Below, piece by piece: positions 40,436 through 48,146 of a stretch of 64,000 nucleotides of DNA; position 1 is the stretch's first letter; each line of letters begins with the position of its first letter. The translations under genes were made by a program, and so were the position numbers. The notes under the pieces were generated by a model. That model was not told the origin of the DNA, searched no databases, and was given only the letters and a program-made list of their open reading frames with translations. This stretch comes from CAWINY01 sp963837635 (GTDB lineage Bacteria; Acidobacteriota; Terriglobia; Terriglobales; Acidobacteriaceae): assembly GCA_963837635.1 (NCBI GenBank), contig CAWINY010000005.1, positions 1 through 64,000 on the forward strand, written 5' to 3'.

Positions 40436-41053
40436 CTACTTACCCGTGAGCATCGGGTGCTGCTCGATCACGATGTGATTGATGCGCACCGGGGTGAGGG
40501 GCTTGTCATTGTGGTCGCGCGGCACCAGGGCGATCTTCTGCACCACATCGAGCTCGTAACACTGGCCAAAGATGGTGTGATGATGGTTCAAATGCGGCGT
40601 GGGGGCGTCAGTAATAAAGAACTGGCTGCCGTTGGTGTTGGGACCGGAGTTGGCCATGGCCAAGCGTCCCGGCTGGTCGAAGGTCAGGTCGCTGAACTCG
40701 TCTTTGAACTTATAGCCGGGATCGCCGGTGCCGGTGCCGAGCGGGTCGCCGCCCTGGATCATGAACCCCGGTATGACCCGATGGAAGATAGTTCCGTCGT
40801 AGAGCGACTTGTTGTGCTCTTTCTTGCCGGTGGCGGGATTGATCCAGTCCTTGTTGCCAAGAGCCAAAGCGACGAAGTTGTCGACGGTCATCGGTGCCTT
40901 GTCCGGAAACAGGGTGCAGGTGAGCTTGCCCATGGTCGTATTCATTACCGCTACCGGCTGCGTACCGGCGGGTTTGGGCCCTTGCTGAGCCGCGAGCGAC
41001 AACGATGCAACCAGGATCATGAGGATTGCGATCATCGAGGCAAATCTGCGCAT
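40436..41053 (-). CDS. Cyclophilin-type peptidyl-prolyl isomerase, exported
   Basis: A 205-residue cyclophilin with a signal peptide (MRRFASMIAILMILVASLSLAAQ), so it should act in the periplasm on proteins crossing or entering the outer membrane. Catalytic features: TIFHRVIPGFMIQGGDPLGT, GRLAMANSGPNTNGSQFFI and HTIFGQCYELDVVQKI. GGAGG lies 7 bases before the ATG. It resembles the downstream cytoplasmic cyclophilin and may be an old duplicate. Confidence 0.93.
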   Translation of the reverse strand: MRRFASMIAILMILVASLSLAAQQGPKPAGTQPVAVMNTTMGKLTCTLFPDKAPMTVDNFVALALGNKDWINPATGKKEHNKSLYDGTIFHRVIPGFMIQGGDPLGTGTGDPGYKFKDEFSDLTFDQPGRLAMANSGPNTNGSQFFITDAPTPHLNHHHTIFGQCYELDVVQKIALVPRDHNDKPLTPVRINHIVIEQHPMLTGK

Positions 41054-41078
41054 TCAATTCCTCCAGAGAATCCACTGA

Positions 41079-41166
41079 GGGTGCCCCACGTCTGCGCGTG
41101 TCTTTCGCAGACGTGGGATGCTAACGCCGCCCACATCTGCCAATAGCGGGCAGATGTGGGGCACCC
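41079..41166. repeat. Paired GTGCCCCACATCTGCG-family hairpins
   Basis: The first hairpin pairs CCCACGTCTGCG with CGCAGACGTGGG. The second pairs CCCACATCTGCC with GGCAGATGTGGG. The block starts GGGTGCC and ends GGCACCC. It belongs to the family inserted inside larC and copA. Confidence 0.8.
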
Positions 41167-41259
41167 GTGCCAGAAAGAGCTGCGACAAACCTGGGTCAGG
41201 TTGCACCGGCGATTACAAGAGAGACACTGGTACGAAAGGAGCTGGAAAATGGCCCGGGA

Positions 41260-41343
41260 AAATACACACCGGAGCAGATTATCGGGATTCTGCGTCAGAG
41301 CATTGATAACCGGCCGGCAGTTTATGCTACCTATCCTTTAACA
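41260..41343 (+). pseudogene. IS3-type OrfA N-terminal remnant
   Basis: One frame reads KYTPEQIIGILRQSIDNRP before drifting to a stop at 41343. KYTPEQIIxILR is the opening of IS3-family OrfA proteins. Only about 15 residues are recognizable. It lies downstream of sdhB, at the edge of the sdh cluster. Confidence 0.5.
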
Positions 41344-42102
41344 TAAGGACTTCAGGTACTCCCTGTTAAGACGGGCGATGAACATTACACTGATCCCCTT
41401 GGGGCACGCTGCCTGGCACTCGTAGTGGTTGGAGCAGTTTCCGAAGCCGCAGTCTTGCATCTCCTTGAGCATGTTGGCGACCCGTTCGGCCGCCTCGACC
41501 TGCCCCTGCGGCAGAGCCGCCAACTGGGAAACCTTGGCCCCCGTGAACAGCATTGCCGAGCCGTTCGGGCAGGCCGCCACGCACGCCCCGCATCCGATGC
41601 ATTCGGCCGCATCCATTGCGTATTCGGCGTCAGGCTTGGGGATGAGGTTCGCGTTGGCGTCGGGGGTCCCGCCGGTATGCACGGAAGTGTAGCCGCCGGC
41701 CTGGATGATCCTGTCGAGTGCGCCGCGGTTCACCATCAGGTCTTTAATGATAGGGAACGCTCTGGCGCGCCACGGCTCGATGTAGATCGTGTCGCCGTCC
41801 TTGAACAGCCGCATGTGGAGCTGGCAGACCGTGGTCCGTTCGTGCCCGCCGTGGGGGACGCCGTTGATGACCTGCGAACAGACCCCGCAGATTCCTTCCC
41901 GGCAATCATGGTCGAAGACGATCGGCTCCTTGCCTTCCTTTATCAGTTCCTCGTTTACCACGTCGAGCATCTCAAGGAAAGAATGGTGGTCGGTTATGTT
42001 CTTCGCGATATAGGTTTCGAAGCGGCCAGGTTTGTCCGGTCCCGCCTGTCTCCAGACGATCAGCTTCAGAGTTTTCGTCTTTTCTTCGCTGTGTCCACTC
42101 AT
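41338..42102 (-). CDS. sdhB: Succinate dehydrogenase/fumarate reductase iron-sulfur subunit
   Basis: A 254-residue electron-transfer subunit. The 2Fe-2S ligands lie in DCREGICGVCSQ plus a later Cys (TTVCQLHMR). The 4Fe-4S ligands are CIGCGACVAACP. The 3Fe-4S ligands are in CGFGNCSNHYECQAACPKGI. It passes electrons from the flavoprotein to the cytochrome b subunit at the inner membrane. Its ATG overlaps the sdhA stop (TAATG) with GGAG just upstream. Gene order C-A-B and sequence resemble the Geobacter-type complex. Confidence 0.94.
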   Translation of the reverse strand: MSGHSEEKTKTLKLIVWRQAGPDKPGRFETYIAKNITDHHSFLEMLDVVNEELIKEGKEPIVFDHDCREGICGVCSQVINGVPHGGHERTTVCQLHMRLFKDGDTIYIEPWRARAFPIIKDLMVNRGALDRIIQAGGYTSVHTGGTPDANANLIPKPDAEYAMDAAECIGCGACVAACPNGSAMLFTGAKVSQLAALPQGQVEAAERVANMLKEMQDCGFGNCSNHYECQAACPKGISVMFIARLNREYLKSLC

Positions 42103-44015
42103 TATTTGTAGCTCCTTACCGCTGGCTTGATCAGGTTGAACTCGAGCGGCTCCTTGTGGAGCTCGGGCGGAACGCCGTCCCCCTTGAATCCCCAGGCGGA
42201 TACGTAGGAGAAGTTCTCATCGTTCCGCTTCGCCTCCCCGTCAGGGAGCTGGTGTTCCACGCGGAAGTGCGCGCCACACGACTCGTCGCGGTTCAAGGCG
42301 TCGCGGCAAAGCAGCTCAGCGAACTCAATGAAGTCGATCGTTCGACCGGCATTCTCAAGCTGCTGGTTGACGTCAAGTTCGGTTCCGGAGACCTTAAGGT
42401 TTTTCCAAAATTCCTCCCGGATTACCGGGATCTTGGCGAGCGCCTCGGTGAGGCTCTCTTTGCTCCGTCCCATGCCGATGTTGTTCCACGTAACGTTTCC
42501 CAACTTCCGCATGAATTCGGCGGGAGTCTCCTTTCCGTTAATCAAGAGGAGCTTCTTGACGTGCGCCTTTACGTCCTCGATCGATTTTTTACACTCAGCA
42601 TGGTCTTCCTTCGCCTTCCCCGGCTTGCTGGATGCCAGGTAGGGAGCCACAGTGTAGGGTATGACGAAGTAACCGTCGGCCAGACCCTGCATCAGGGCGC
42701 TCGCCCCGAGACGATTGGCGCCGTGTACGGAGAAGTTCGCCTCTCCTAAGACGAAGAGGCCCGGGATATTGCTCATGAGATTGTAGTCAACCCAGAGCCC
42801 CCCCATGGCATAGTGGGATGCCGGGTAGATCCTCATCGGCACCTTGTAGGCGTTTTCCCCGGTGATCCGTTCGTACATCTCGAAGAGGTTGCCGTACCGT
42901 GCCCGAATCACGTGTTCGCCAAGACGTTTAATAGAATCGCGGAAATCGAGGAAGACGCCTCTTCCGCCGGGGCCGACGCCGCGGCCGTCGTCGCAAGCTT
43001 CCTTGGCCGACCGTGACGAGATGTCACGGGGTGCGAGATTCCCGAAGCTCGGGTACTTCCTCTCGAGGTAGTAGTCGCGATCGGCTTCTGGTATGTCGTT
43101 GGGGGCCCGGTTATCTCCCTTGTTCTTCGGGACCCAGATTCTGCCGTCGTTGCGGAGAGATTCCGACATGAGCGTCAGCTTGGACTGGTAGTCGCCAGCC
43201 TGCGGGATGCAGGTCGGGTGGATCTGCGTGAAGCAGGGGTTGGCGAAAAAGGCGCCCTTCCGGTAGGCCTTCCAGATTGCGGTAACGCTGCAACCCCTGG
43301 CGTTCGTGGAAAGGTTGAATACGTTCGCGTACCCGCCGGTGCAAAGTAGGACGGCATCTCCTACGTGGACTCGGATTTCTCCGGTGACCAGGTCGCGAAT
43401 CGTGATCCCCTTGGCCTCCCCGTCGATGAGGATTAGGTCGAGCATCTCGGTCCGGGGGAACAACTTCACCGTCTTCAGCTTGATCTGGCGGGAGAGCGCC
43501 GAGTAGGCACCGAGCAAAAGCTGCTGCCCCGTTTGCCCGCGCGCGTAAAAAGTGCGGGACACCTGGGCGCCGCCGAAAGATCGGTTATCCAGGTACCCGG
43601 CGTAATCACGGGCGAAAGGAACTCCCTGAGCCACACACTGGTCGATGATCTCGTTGCTGACTTGGGCGAGCCGCCACACGTCGGCCTCACGGGAGCGGAA
43701 GTCGCCTCCCTTTATGGTGTCGTAATAAAGACGCATAATGCTGTCGCCGTCGTTCGGATAGTTCTTGGCGGCGTTGATCCCCCCCTGCGCGGCGATGCTG
43801 TGCGCGCGTCGAGGGCTATCCTGGTAGCAGAAAGACTCCACATTGTATCCAAGCTCGCCCAGCGATGCGGCGGCGGAGGCGCCGGCAAGGCCCGTACCCA
43901 CCACCAGGATCTTGTACTTCCGCTTGTTCGACGGGTTTACCAGCTTCATGTCGAACCGGTGCTTGTCCCATGTTTTTTCAATCGGTCCTGTCGGACATTT
44001 CCCATCGAGTATCAA
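42102..44015 (-). CDS. sdhA: Succinate dehydrogenase/fumarate reductase flavoprotein subunit
   Basis: A 637-residue FAD subunit, the succinate/fumarate site. It has the FAD-binding VVGTGLAGASAAASLGELGY, the covalent-FAD His in SPRRAHSIAAQGGINAA, the catalytic region RTFYARGQTGQ and HYAMGGLWVDY. It ends with LHKEPLEFNLIKPAVRSYK. The opening MILDGKCPTGPIEKTW is what I recall from Geobacter FrdA/SdhA; such enzymes can work in both directions. It begins 10 bases after sdhC and overlaps sdhB by one base. Confidence 0.94.
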   Translation of the reverse strand: MILDGKCPTGPIEKTWDKHRFDMKLVNPSNKRKYKILVVGTGLAGASAAASLGELGYNVESFCYQDSPRRAHSIAAQGGINAAKNYPNDGDSIMRLYYDTIKGGDFRSREADVWRLAQVSNEIIDQCVAQGVPFARDYAGYLDNRSFGGAQVSRTFYARGQTGQQLLLGAYSALSRQIKLKTVKLFPRTEMLDLILIDGEAKGITIRDLVTGEIRVHVGDAVLLCTGGYANVFNLSTNARGCSVTAIWKAYRKGAFFANPCFTQIHPTCIPQAGDYQSKLTLMSESLRNDGRIWVPKNKGDNRAPNDIPEADRDYYLERKYPSFGNLAPRDISSRSAKEACDDGRGVGPGGRGVFLDFRDSIKRLGEHVIRARYGNLFEMYERITGENAYKVPMRIYPASHYAMGGLWVDYNLMSNIPGLFVLGEANFSVHGANRLGASALMQGLADGYFVIPYTVAPYLASSKPGKAKEDHAECKKSIEDVKAHVKKLLLINGKETPAEFMRKLGNVTWNNIGMGRSKESLTEALAKIPVIREEFWKNLKVSGTELDVNQQLENAGRTIDFIEFAELLCRDALNRDESCGAHFRVEHQLPDGEAKRNDENFSYVSAWGFKGDGVPPELHKEPLEFNLIKPAVRSYK

Positions 44016-44025
44016 CTGGAACCCC

Positions 44026-44691
44026 CTATTTTTTCAAAATGCCGGCGAGGATGAACACCGGAATGGCGCTGTAACCCACCAGGAAAAGCACGCTGATCAG
44101 CTTGCCGACCATCGTCACCTTTGGAAGCGTATTGTCATTGCTGCACCCGACGGTCTGGAACAAACTCTGGATCCCGTGGCTCAAATGAAAGAATAAGGTC
44201 ACCATGGCTGCCACGTAAACCAAAGAGATAGTGGTGATCCGGAAGCTGCCGAGCAGCATCCCGTAAACGTCGCCGGGGCGGTTGGCGACCGCGGCCGGCA
44301 CAATGTCCGGCGTGACGCGGAACGTAAACTGCAGGAGGTGGTAGACGACGAAGGCGAGGATCAGGATTCCCGTCCAGATCATTGTCTGACTTGCGAACGT
44401 GGCCTTGAGCTTATTACTCTTGGCGTACTTCGACGGGTTCGCCGCGCTGTTCTCCAGGGTCAGGGTGATGCCGAAAAAAAGATGCACCGCCAACATCAGG
44501 AACATGAAGCCGCGAAAGATCCAGACCAGTGGGCCCAGGCTGTGCAAATGCTCGGCGTATGAGTTCAATGCGCTTGGGCCGATAAAGATCGAGGAGTTTC
44601 CCATCAGGTGCACTGTGATGAAGAACAACATGAAGAAGCCCGTGATCGCCATCAGCACCTTACGTCCCACACTGCTCGACAGGAATTGCAT
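44026..44691 (-). CDS. sdhC: Succinate dehydrogenase/fumarate reductase cytochrome b subunit
   Basis: A 221-residue membrane anchor with five hydrophobic helices, the type B form that holds two hemes and needs no SdhD. Likely heme-ligand His residues lie in the helices (FFITVHLMGNSS, MLAVHLFFGITL, VVYHLLQFTFRV, VTLFFHLSHGIQSL). It starts the sdhCAB operon. Reaction: quinone or menaquinone exchange with the flavoprotein at the inner membrane. Confidence 0.9.
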   Translation of the reverse strand: MQFLSSSVGRKVLMAITGFFMLFFITVHLMGNSSIFIGPSALNSYAEHLHSLGPLVWIFRGFMFLMLAVHLFFGITLTLENSAANPSKYAKSNKLKATFASQTMIWTGILILAFVVYHLLQFTFRVTPDIVPAAVANRPGDVYGMLLGSFRITTISLVYVAAMVTLFFHLSHGIQSLFQTVGCSNDNTLPKVTMVGKLISVLFLVGYSAIPVFILAGILKK

Positions 44692-44774
44692 GACGCTTTC
44701 CTTCCTACACTGATTTTGCTAGCCGACACAAAGATTGCATTCTCTGCGACATTGTCTCGTTCGAAAACGATTTG

Positions 44775-44891
44775 TCAGGAATCTTTTTCCAGCTCTGGAT
44801 GGCTGAAATTGTACTGCTCGGAAGCGAGTTTCGCCGCGTCATTCGGAGAGAGGCAGCCCCAAATTATGTTTGTTGAAAACACTGAGTTCAA
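44775..44891 (-). CDS. Possible small ORF upstream of sdhC, 38 aa
   Basis: From a TTG at 44891 the frame reads MNSVFSTNIIWGCLSPNDAA then KLASEQYNFSHPELEKDS. The composition looks protein-like and ends 83 bases before sdhC. There is no clear ribosome site, and the frame is open further upstream into the rdgB end. It could be a leader peptide, a gene remnant or chance. Confidence 0.3.
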   Translation of the reverse strand: MNSVFSTNIIWGCLSPNDAAKLASEQYNFSHPELEKDS

Positions 44892-44940
44892 GTGTCTTAA
44901 GAGGATTTCACCCCTAGTATAACCATTGCAAGTTGGATCA

Positions 44941-45621
44941 TCACGTCTTGATGTGATGTATAACCATTTCTTCTTCGGGCAGCGATGAAAACCACGCAAG
45001 AAACTTGCGCAATGCCTGGCCGCGATGGCTGACTTGGCCCTTCTCCTCAGCCGACAGCTCGGCAAAAGTTTTCTGCAGCGGGGCGTAATAGAAGAGAGGA
45101 TCGTAACCGAAGCCGTTGTGGCCTTGGGGCTGCTTCAGAATGGTTCCTCGGACTTCGCCGTGAAAACACGCCTGCAATCTGCCTTTGCGCGCGACCGCGA
45201 TCGAGCAGACGAACCGGGCGCCGCGTTGCTCCTGGGTCGCGCCCTCGAGTTTCCTCAACAGGCGCGCGTTGTTGCTTTCATCGCTGGCGTTGGCAACCTC
45301 AGCCTCCGCTGCAGGAGTGTCAGAGGCGCCACCTTGGGGCGGCAGCGCGGCAAAGCGCGCCGAATGCACCCCCGGAGCCCCACCCAGGAAATCAACCACC
45401 AGGCCGGAGTCGTCCGCGAGCACGTATTCATCCTTCGCGTACCCGCTATATTGCTCGGCTTTCTTGCAGGCGTTGGCCTCGAACGTGGGTGCGTCCTCGC
45501 GCGCGGGCGGCAGCACGTCAAATCCAGGCACCGGTTCCACCTGCACGTTGAATTCGGCCGCCGCTGCGGCGAAGTCGCGAAGCTTGCCCGGGTTGGAGGT
45601 GGCGATCAGAATAGTTCGCAT
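44941..45621 (-). CDS. rdgB: Non-canonical purine NTP pyrophosphatase (RdgB/HAM1)
   Basis: The enzyme hydrolyses dITP, ITP and XTP to keep them out of DNA and RNA. I chose the ATG at 45621 (226 residues), giving MRTILIATSNPGKLRDF, the conserved start. Next come TFEANACKKAEQYS, the catalytic ADDSGLVVDFLGGAPGVHSARFA and NGFGYDPLFYY, then SHRGQALRKFLAWF. An Ala/Glu-rich insert of about 20 residues (GGASDTPAAEAEVANASDES) precedes NNARLLRKLEG, where other members have a short variable loop. Confidence 0.93.
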   Translation of the reverse strand: MRTILIATSNPGKLRDFAAAAAEFNVQVEPVPGFDVLPPAREDAPTFEANACKKAEQYSGYAKDEYVLADDSGLVVDFLGGAPGVHSARFAALPPQGGASDTPAAEAEVANASDESNNARLLRKLEGATQEQRGARFVCSIAVARKGRLQACFHGEVRGTILKQPQGHNGFGYDPLFYYAPLQKTFAELSAEEKGQVSHRGQALRKFLAWFSSLPEEEMVIHHIKT

Positions 45622-45793
45622 TTCGCTTCTTCTCGTTCGACTGCCTACCGCAAGGTTCGGCTGTCGATTGTAGCGCCGATCACGCGGATCGACACCGATC
45701 AATTCTGGAATGAAGAGCATCAGCGTTCATCCGTGCAATCGGCGGCGGATTGGTTTCCGCAAATTACAGAATTACCAATTGCCAAATTACAAA

Positions 45794-46963
45794 TTACAAA
45801 TCGGGCGTTTCGCCCAGCAGATGCGACCATCCCATGCCGAACAGAATGCGCGGCAGCATGCGGTAACCACGGTCGCGTAGGCCGGCATAGCTTTGGGTGC
45901 CGGCAAACAGATCGCGCAGCAATTCGCAGAAGGCCGCACTGGAGGCGGCGAAGCGCACCAGGCGCTCGCACGCCGGCGCGCCCATGAAATCTCCAACAAA
46001 GAAGCGCCGGGCGAGCGAGGCTGCGGTAATCAATTCGTGAAGGAAGTCGGCGCGCACAGCGGGCTCGTATCCTTCGGGGCGGCCTTGAAGCAGAGCGGTA
46101 GCCAGCAGATCGCCGGAGCGAAAGGCGTAATACAGCCCCTCCCCGGTAATGGGATCGATCAATCCGGCGGCGTCGCCCACCATGGCCCAACCGTCGCCGG
46201 AAATGGGCGTGGTTTCCAGCATTTCTCGCGAAGGCGCGGGCAGCACGTGTCCATAAAGCTCGGCGGCGGAGAAGTCGAAGCCCTCCTCAGCTAAGAAGTT
46301 CTCCAGCAGCTGACGCAGGCCGGCCGTGTTGGGGGAGTTGATTTTTCCACAAATTCCAGCGGAAAAGTGGTCGCAGCGGGGGAAGGTCCAAATGTAACCT
46401 TCGATGCCCGGCAGGAAGCGGATCTGCATGCGAGCGCTGCTCCCCGGGATGAAATAGCCAGCGGTGACCATCAGGTCCGCGGAGCTGAAGGCACGCGAAA
46501 ACTGAGCCCGGAACTGGCTGCGCGCGCCGGCCGCCAGTACCAGGAAGGAGGCGTCGATCACCCCCGAGTCGCGCGTCGTCAAGCGCCAGGCGCCGGCGGG
46601 GCCGTCGATGCGGACTACGCGGTCGCATACGATCTCCGCGCCGGCAGCCCTCGCGCGCTCAAGCATCAGGCTGTTGAGCACCTTGCGCGAGAAGATCGCG
46701 ATGGCCGGCTGAAGTTCGAACTCGAAACGCACGCCGGAGGGGCTGATCAGTTGGCAGCAGCCCACGTTGTTGCGCGGGACTTCGGCGTCGTTCAGGAATG
46801 GATACAATCGAAGCGCCTTAGCGGTCACTCCCCCGCCGCAGGGTTTCTCCCAAGCCAGCTTCTCGTCAATCAGGACTACGCTGCGCCCTTTGGCGGCGAG
46901 CGCGGCTGCGGCCATCGACCCTGCTGGGCCCGCTCCTACGATCGCGATCCGCTCCGCGTTCAT
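45794..46963 (-). CDS. Geranylgeranyl reductase-family FAD oxidoreductase
   Basis: A 389-residue flavoprotein of the p-hydroxybenzoate hydroxylase fold. It has the FAD-binding IAIVGAGPAGSMAAAALAAKG, the WEKPCGGGVTAKAL motif typical of geranylgeranyl reductases, and the second FAD contact GDGWAMVGDAAGLIDPITGEG. Members reduce isoprenoid chains of lipids, quinones or chlorophyll. No isoprenoid genes are adjacent, so the substrate is unknown. A short AATTACCAATTGCC-style tract lies just downstream (45770-45800). Confidence 0.85.
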   Translation of the reverse strand: MNAERIAIVGAGPAGSMAAAALAAKGRSVVLIDEKLAWEKPCGGGVTAKALRLYPFLNDAEVPRNNVGCCQLISPSGVRFEFELQPAIAIFSRKVLNSLMLERARAAGAEIVCDRVVRIDGPAGAWRLTTRDSGVIDASFLVLAAGARSQFRAQFSRAFSSADLMVTAGYFIPGSSARMQIRFLPGIEGYIWTFPRCDHFSAGICGKINSPNTAGLRQLLENFLAEEGFDFSAAELYGHVLPAPSREMLETTPISGDGWAMVGDAAGLIDPITGEGLYYAFRSGDLLATALLQGRPEGYEPAVRADFLHELITAASLARRFFVGDFMGAPACERLVRFAASSAAFCELLRDLFAGTQSYAGLRDRGYRMLPRILFGMGWSHLLGETPDL

Positions 46964-46998
46964 ACCTCATGGAGGATACCCGATTCGTCGCGCTTGTC

Positions 46999-47117
46999 GT
47001 AGCGCCAGAGCCTGCCCTGAGTGCAGTCGAAGGATCTCCGGCGCGCCTCGGTGCCGTAATGAAAATCATTCCACATCTGCAGGTGCCCCACATCTGCCTG
47101 CCGTTGGCAGATGTGGG
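46999..47117. repeat. Repeat-rich spacer (tatD-insert family and ACATCTGC hairpin)
   Basis: 46999-47040 carries GTAGCGCCAGAGCCTGCC and AGTCGAAGGATC, the inverse of the copy inside tatD. 47083-47117 is a GTGCCCCACATCTGCC / GGCAGATGTGGG hairpin, the family found inside larC and copA. The rest of the 338-base gap (46964-47301) shows no gene. Confidence 0.8.
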
Positions 47118-47301
47118 AGGTAAAGAGAGTGTTTCAGAAGGGAAGAGCAAGACGGGAATTGGAGTTGCCACAAATGGAAAGGGACGGCTTGCGCCGTCCC
47201 TTTGAAGTAATCGCGGTGCGCCAGGTATAATCCAACCCGCGCTGTCGCGCGTCATGTCGAAGCTCGATCTTTCACCTGACGACCAACAACCAAGTTGTTC
47301 A

Positions 47302-47688
47302 TTAGCGGCCGTATCCGCCACGGTCGCGGCCACCACCACCACCACCGCCGCCACCGCCGCGATTGCCGTAGCCACCGCGCCCGCCGCCGCCGCCACTGCG
47401 GCTCCGGCCGAAGCCGCCGCCCGCGCCGCCAAAGGCGCGAGGCTCACGCGGACGAGCTTCGTTGACGTTGAGCGTGCGGCCGTCCAGACTCATGCCATTG
47501 GTCGCGGCGATGGCCCGCTCAGCCTCCCCATCGTTCTCCATCTCGACAAAGCCAAAGCCCCGCGGCTGGCCGGTTTCCCGGTCGCGCACCAGGCTCACGC
47601 GTTCCACCTTGCCATAGGTCTCGAAAGCGGCGCGTACCGCCTCCTCGCTGGTGTTGAAAGCTAGGTTGCCCACATAGATGTTCTTCAT
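47302..47688 (-). CDS. RRM-type glycine-rich RNA-binding protein
   Basis: A 128-residue protein with one RNA recognition motif (about 1-80): RNP-2 IYVGNLAFNTS and RNP-1 RGFGFVEME with its aromatic residues in place. The rest is a Gly/Arg-rich tail (GGAGGGFGRSRSGGGGG and so on) as in plant and cyanobacterial cold-induced RNA-binding proteins. It probably binds mRNA or acts as an RNA chaperone under stress. Codon repeats (GGC/GGT) in the tail make long false frames on the other strand. Confidence 0.92.
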   Translation of the reverse strand: MKNIYVGNLAFNTSEEAVRAAFETYGKVERVSLVRDRETGQPRGFGFVEMENDGEAERAIAATNGMSLDGRTLNVNEARPREPRAFGGAGGGFGRSRSGGGGGRGGYGNRGGGGGGGGGGRDRGGYGR

Positions 47689-47998
47689 TGCCTACCTCGG
47701 CGGTTGGGCTGTTTGATTGTCATCAGCGGTCGGACGTTGGGCACAAGAGAATGGCGCTCTCGCAATGCCGAAGGCAGGTCTCGAACACAGGACATCCAAA
47801 CGCGGCAGAAACATTAACACGGAATCCAGATACACGCACAGCGCGTGTCTCCACTTTATAAACATTGGGATGCAAAAACGGGAACTCACGTCGCTTTGGT
47901 AAGAGGTAAGAGGTAAGAGAAAAATCCACTTGATCGAGAGCTGGTCGCCGTCATACACCCGGCATCCCCGACCCCTCGTGTTATATTTATTCGGGCAC
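47689..47998. other. Spacer without a recognizable gene
   Basis: The 310 bases between the RRM gene and tRNA-Arg show only a short GTAAGAGGTAAGAG tract at 47898-47919. The part next to the RRM start probably holds its promoter and leader, but no clear boxes stand out. Confidence 0.5.
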
Positions 47999-48075
47999 GC
48001 GCCCTTAGCTCAGTTGGATAGAGCGTCTGGCTACGAACCAGAAGGTCGGGAGTTCGAATCTCTCAGGGCGCGCCA
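47999..48075 (+). tRNA. tRNA-Arg (anticodon ACG)
   Basis: Acceptor GCGCCCT pairs with AGGGCGC. D-arm TAGCTCAGTTGGATAGAGC, anticodon stem-loop CTGGCTACGAACCAG (ACG, A34 normally edited to inosine), variable loop AGGTC and T-arm GGGAGTTCGAATCTCTC follow. The 3' CCA is encoded. Confidence 0.97.
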
Positions 48076-48090
48076 TAGAATCAATAAGTT

Positions 48091-48118
48091 AGGGGCGCTC
48101 GATGGCGGGTGCCCCCTT
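48091..48118 (+). terminator. Possible terminator after tRNA-Arg
   Basis: AGGGGC pairs with GCCCCCT-type bases around a GC-rich loop and is followed by a short CTTTGCTT. Weak T-run, so low confidence. Confidence 0.3.
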
Positions 48119-48146
48119 TGCTTAGGCGTGTTTTTACCTGCGCCGC

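Noticed and set aside
47254..47664. 136-codon Ala/Thr-rich frame on the plus strand
   Set aside because: Antisense reading of the Gly-rich RRM tail.
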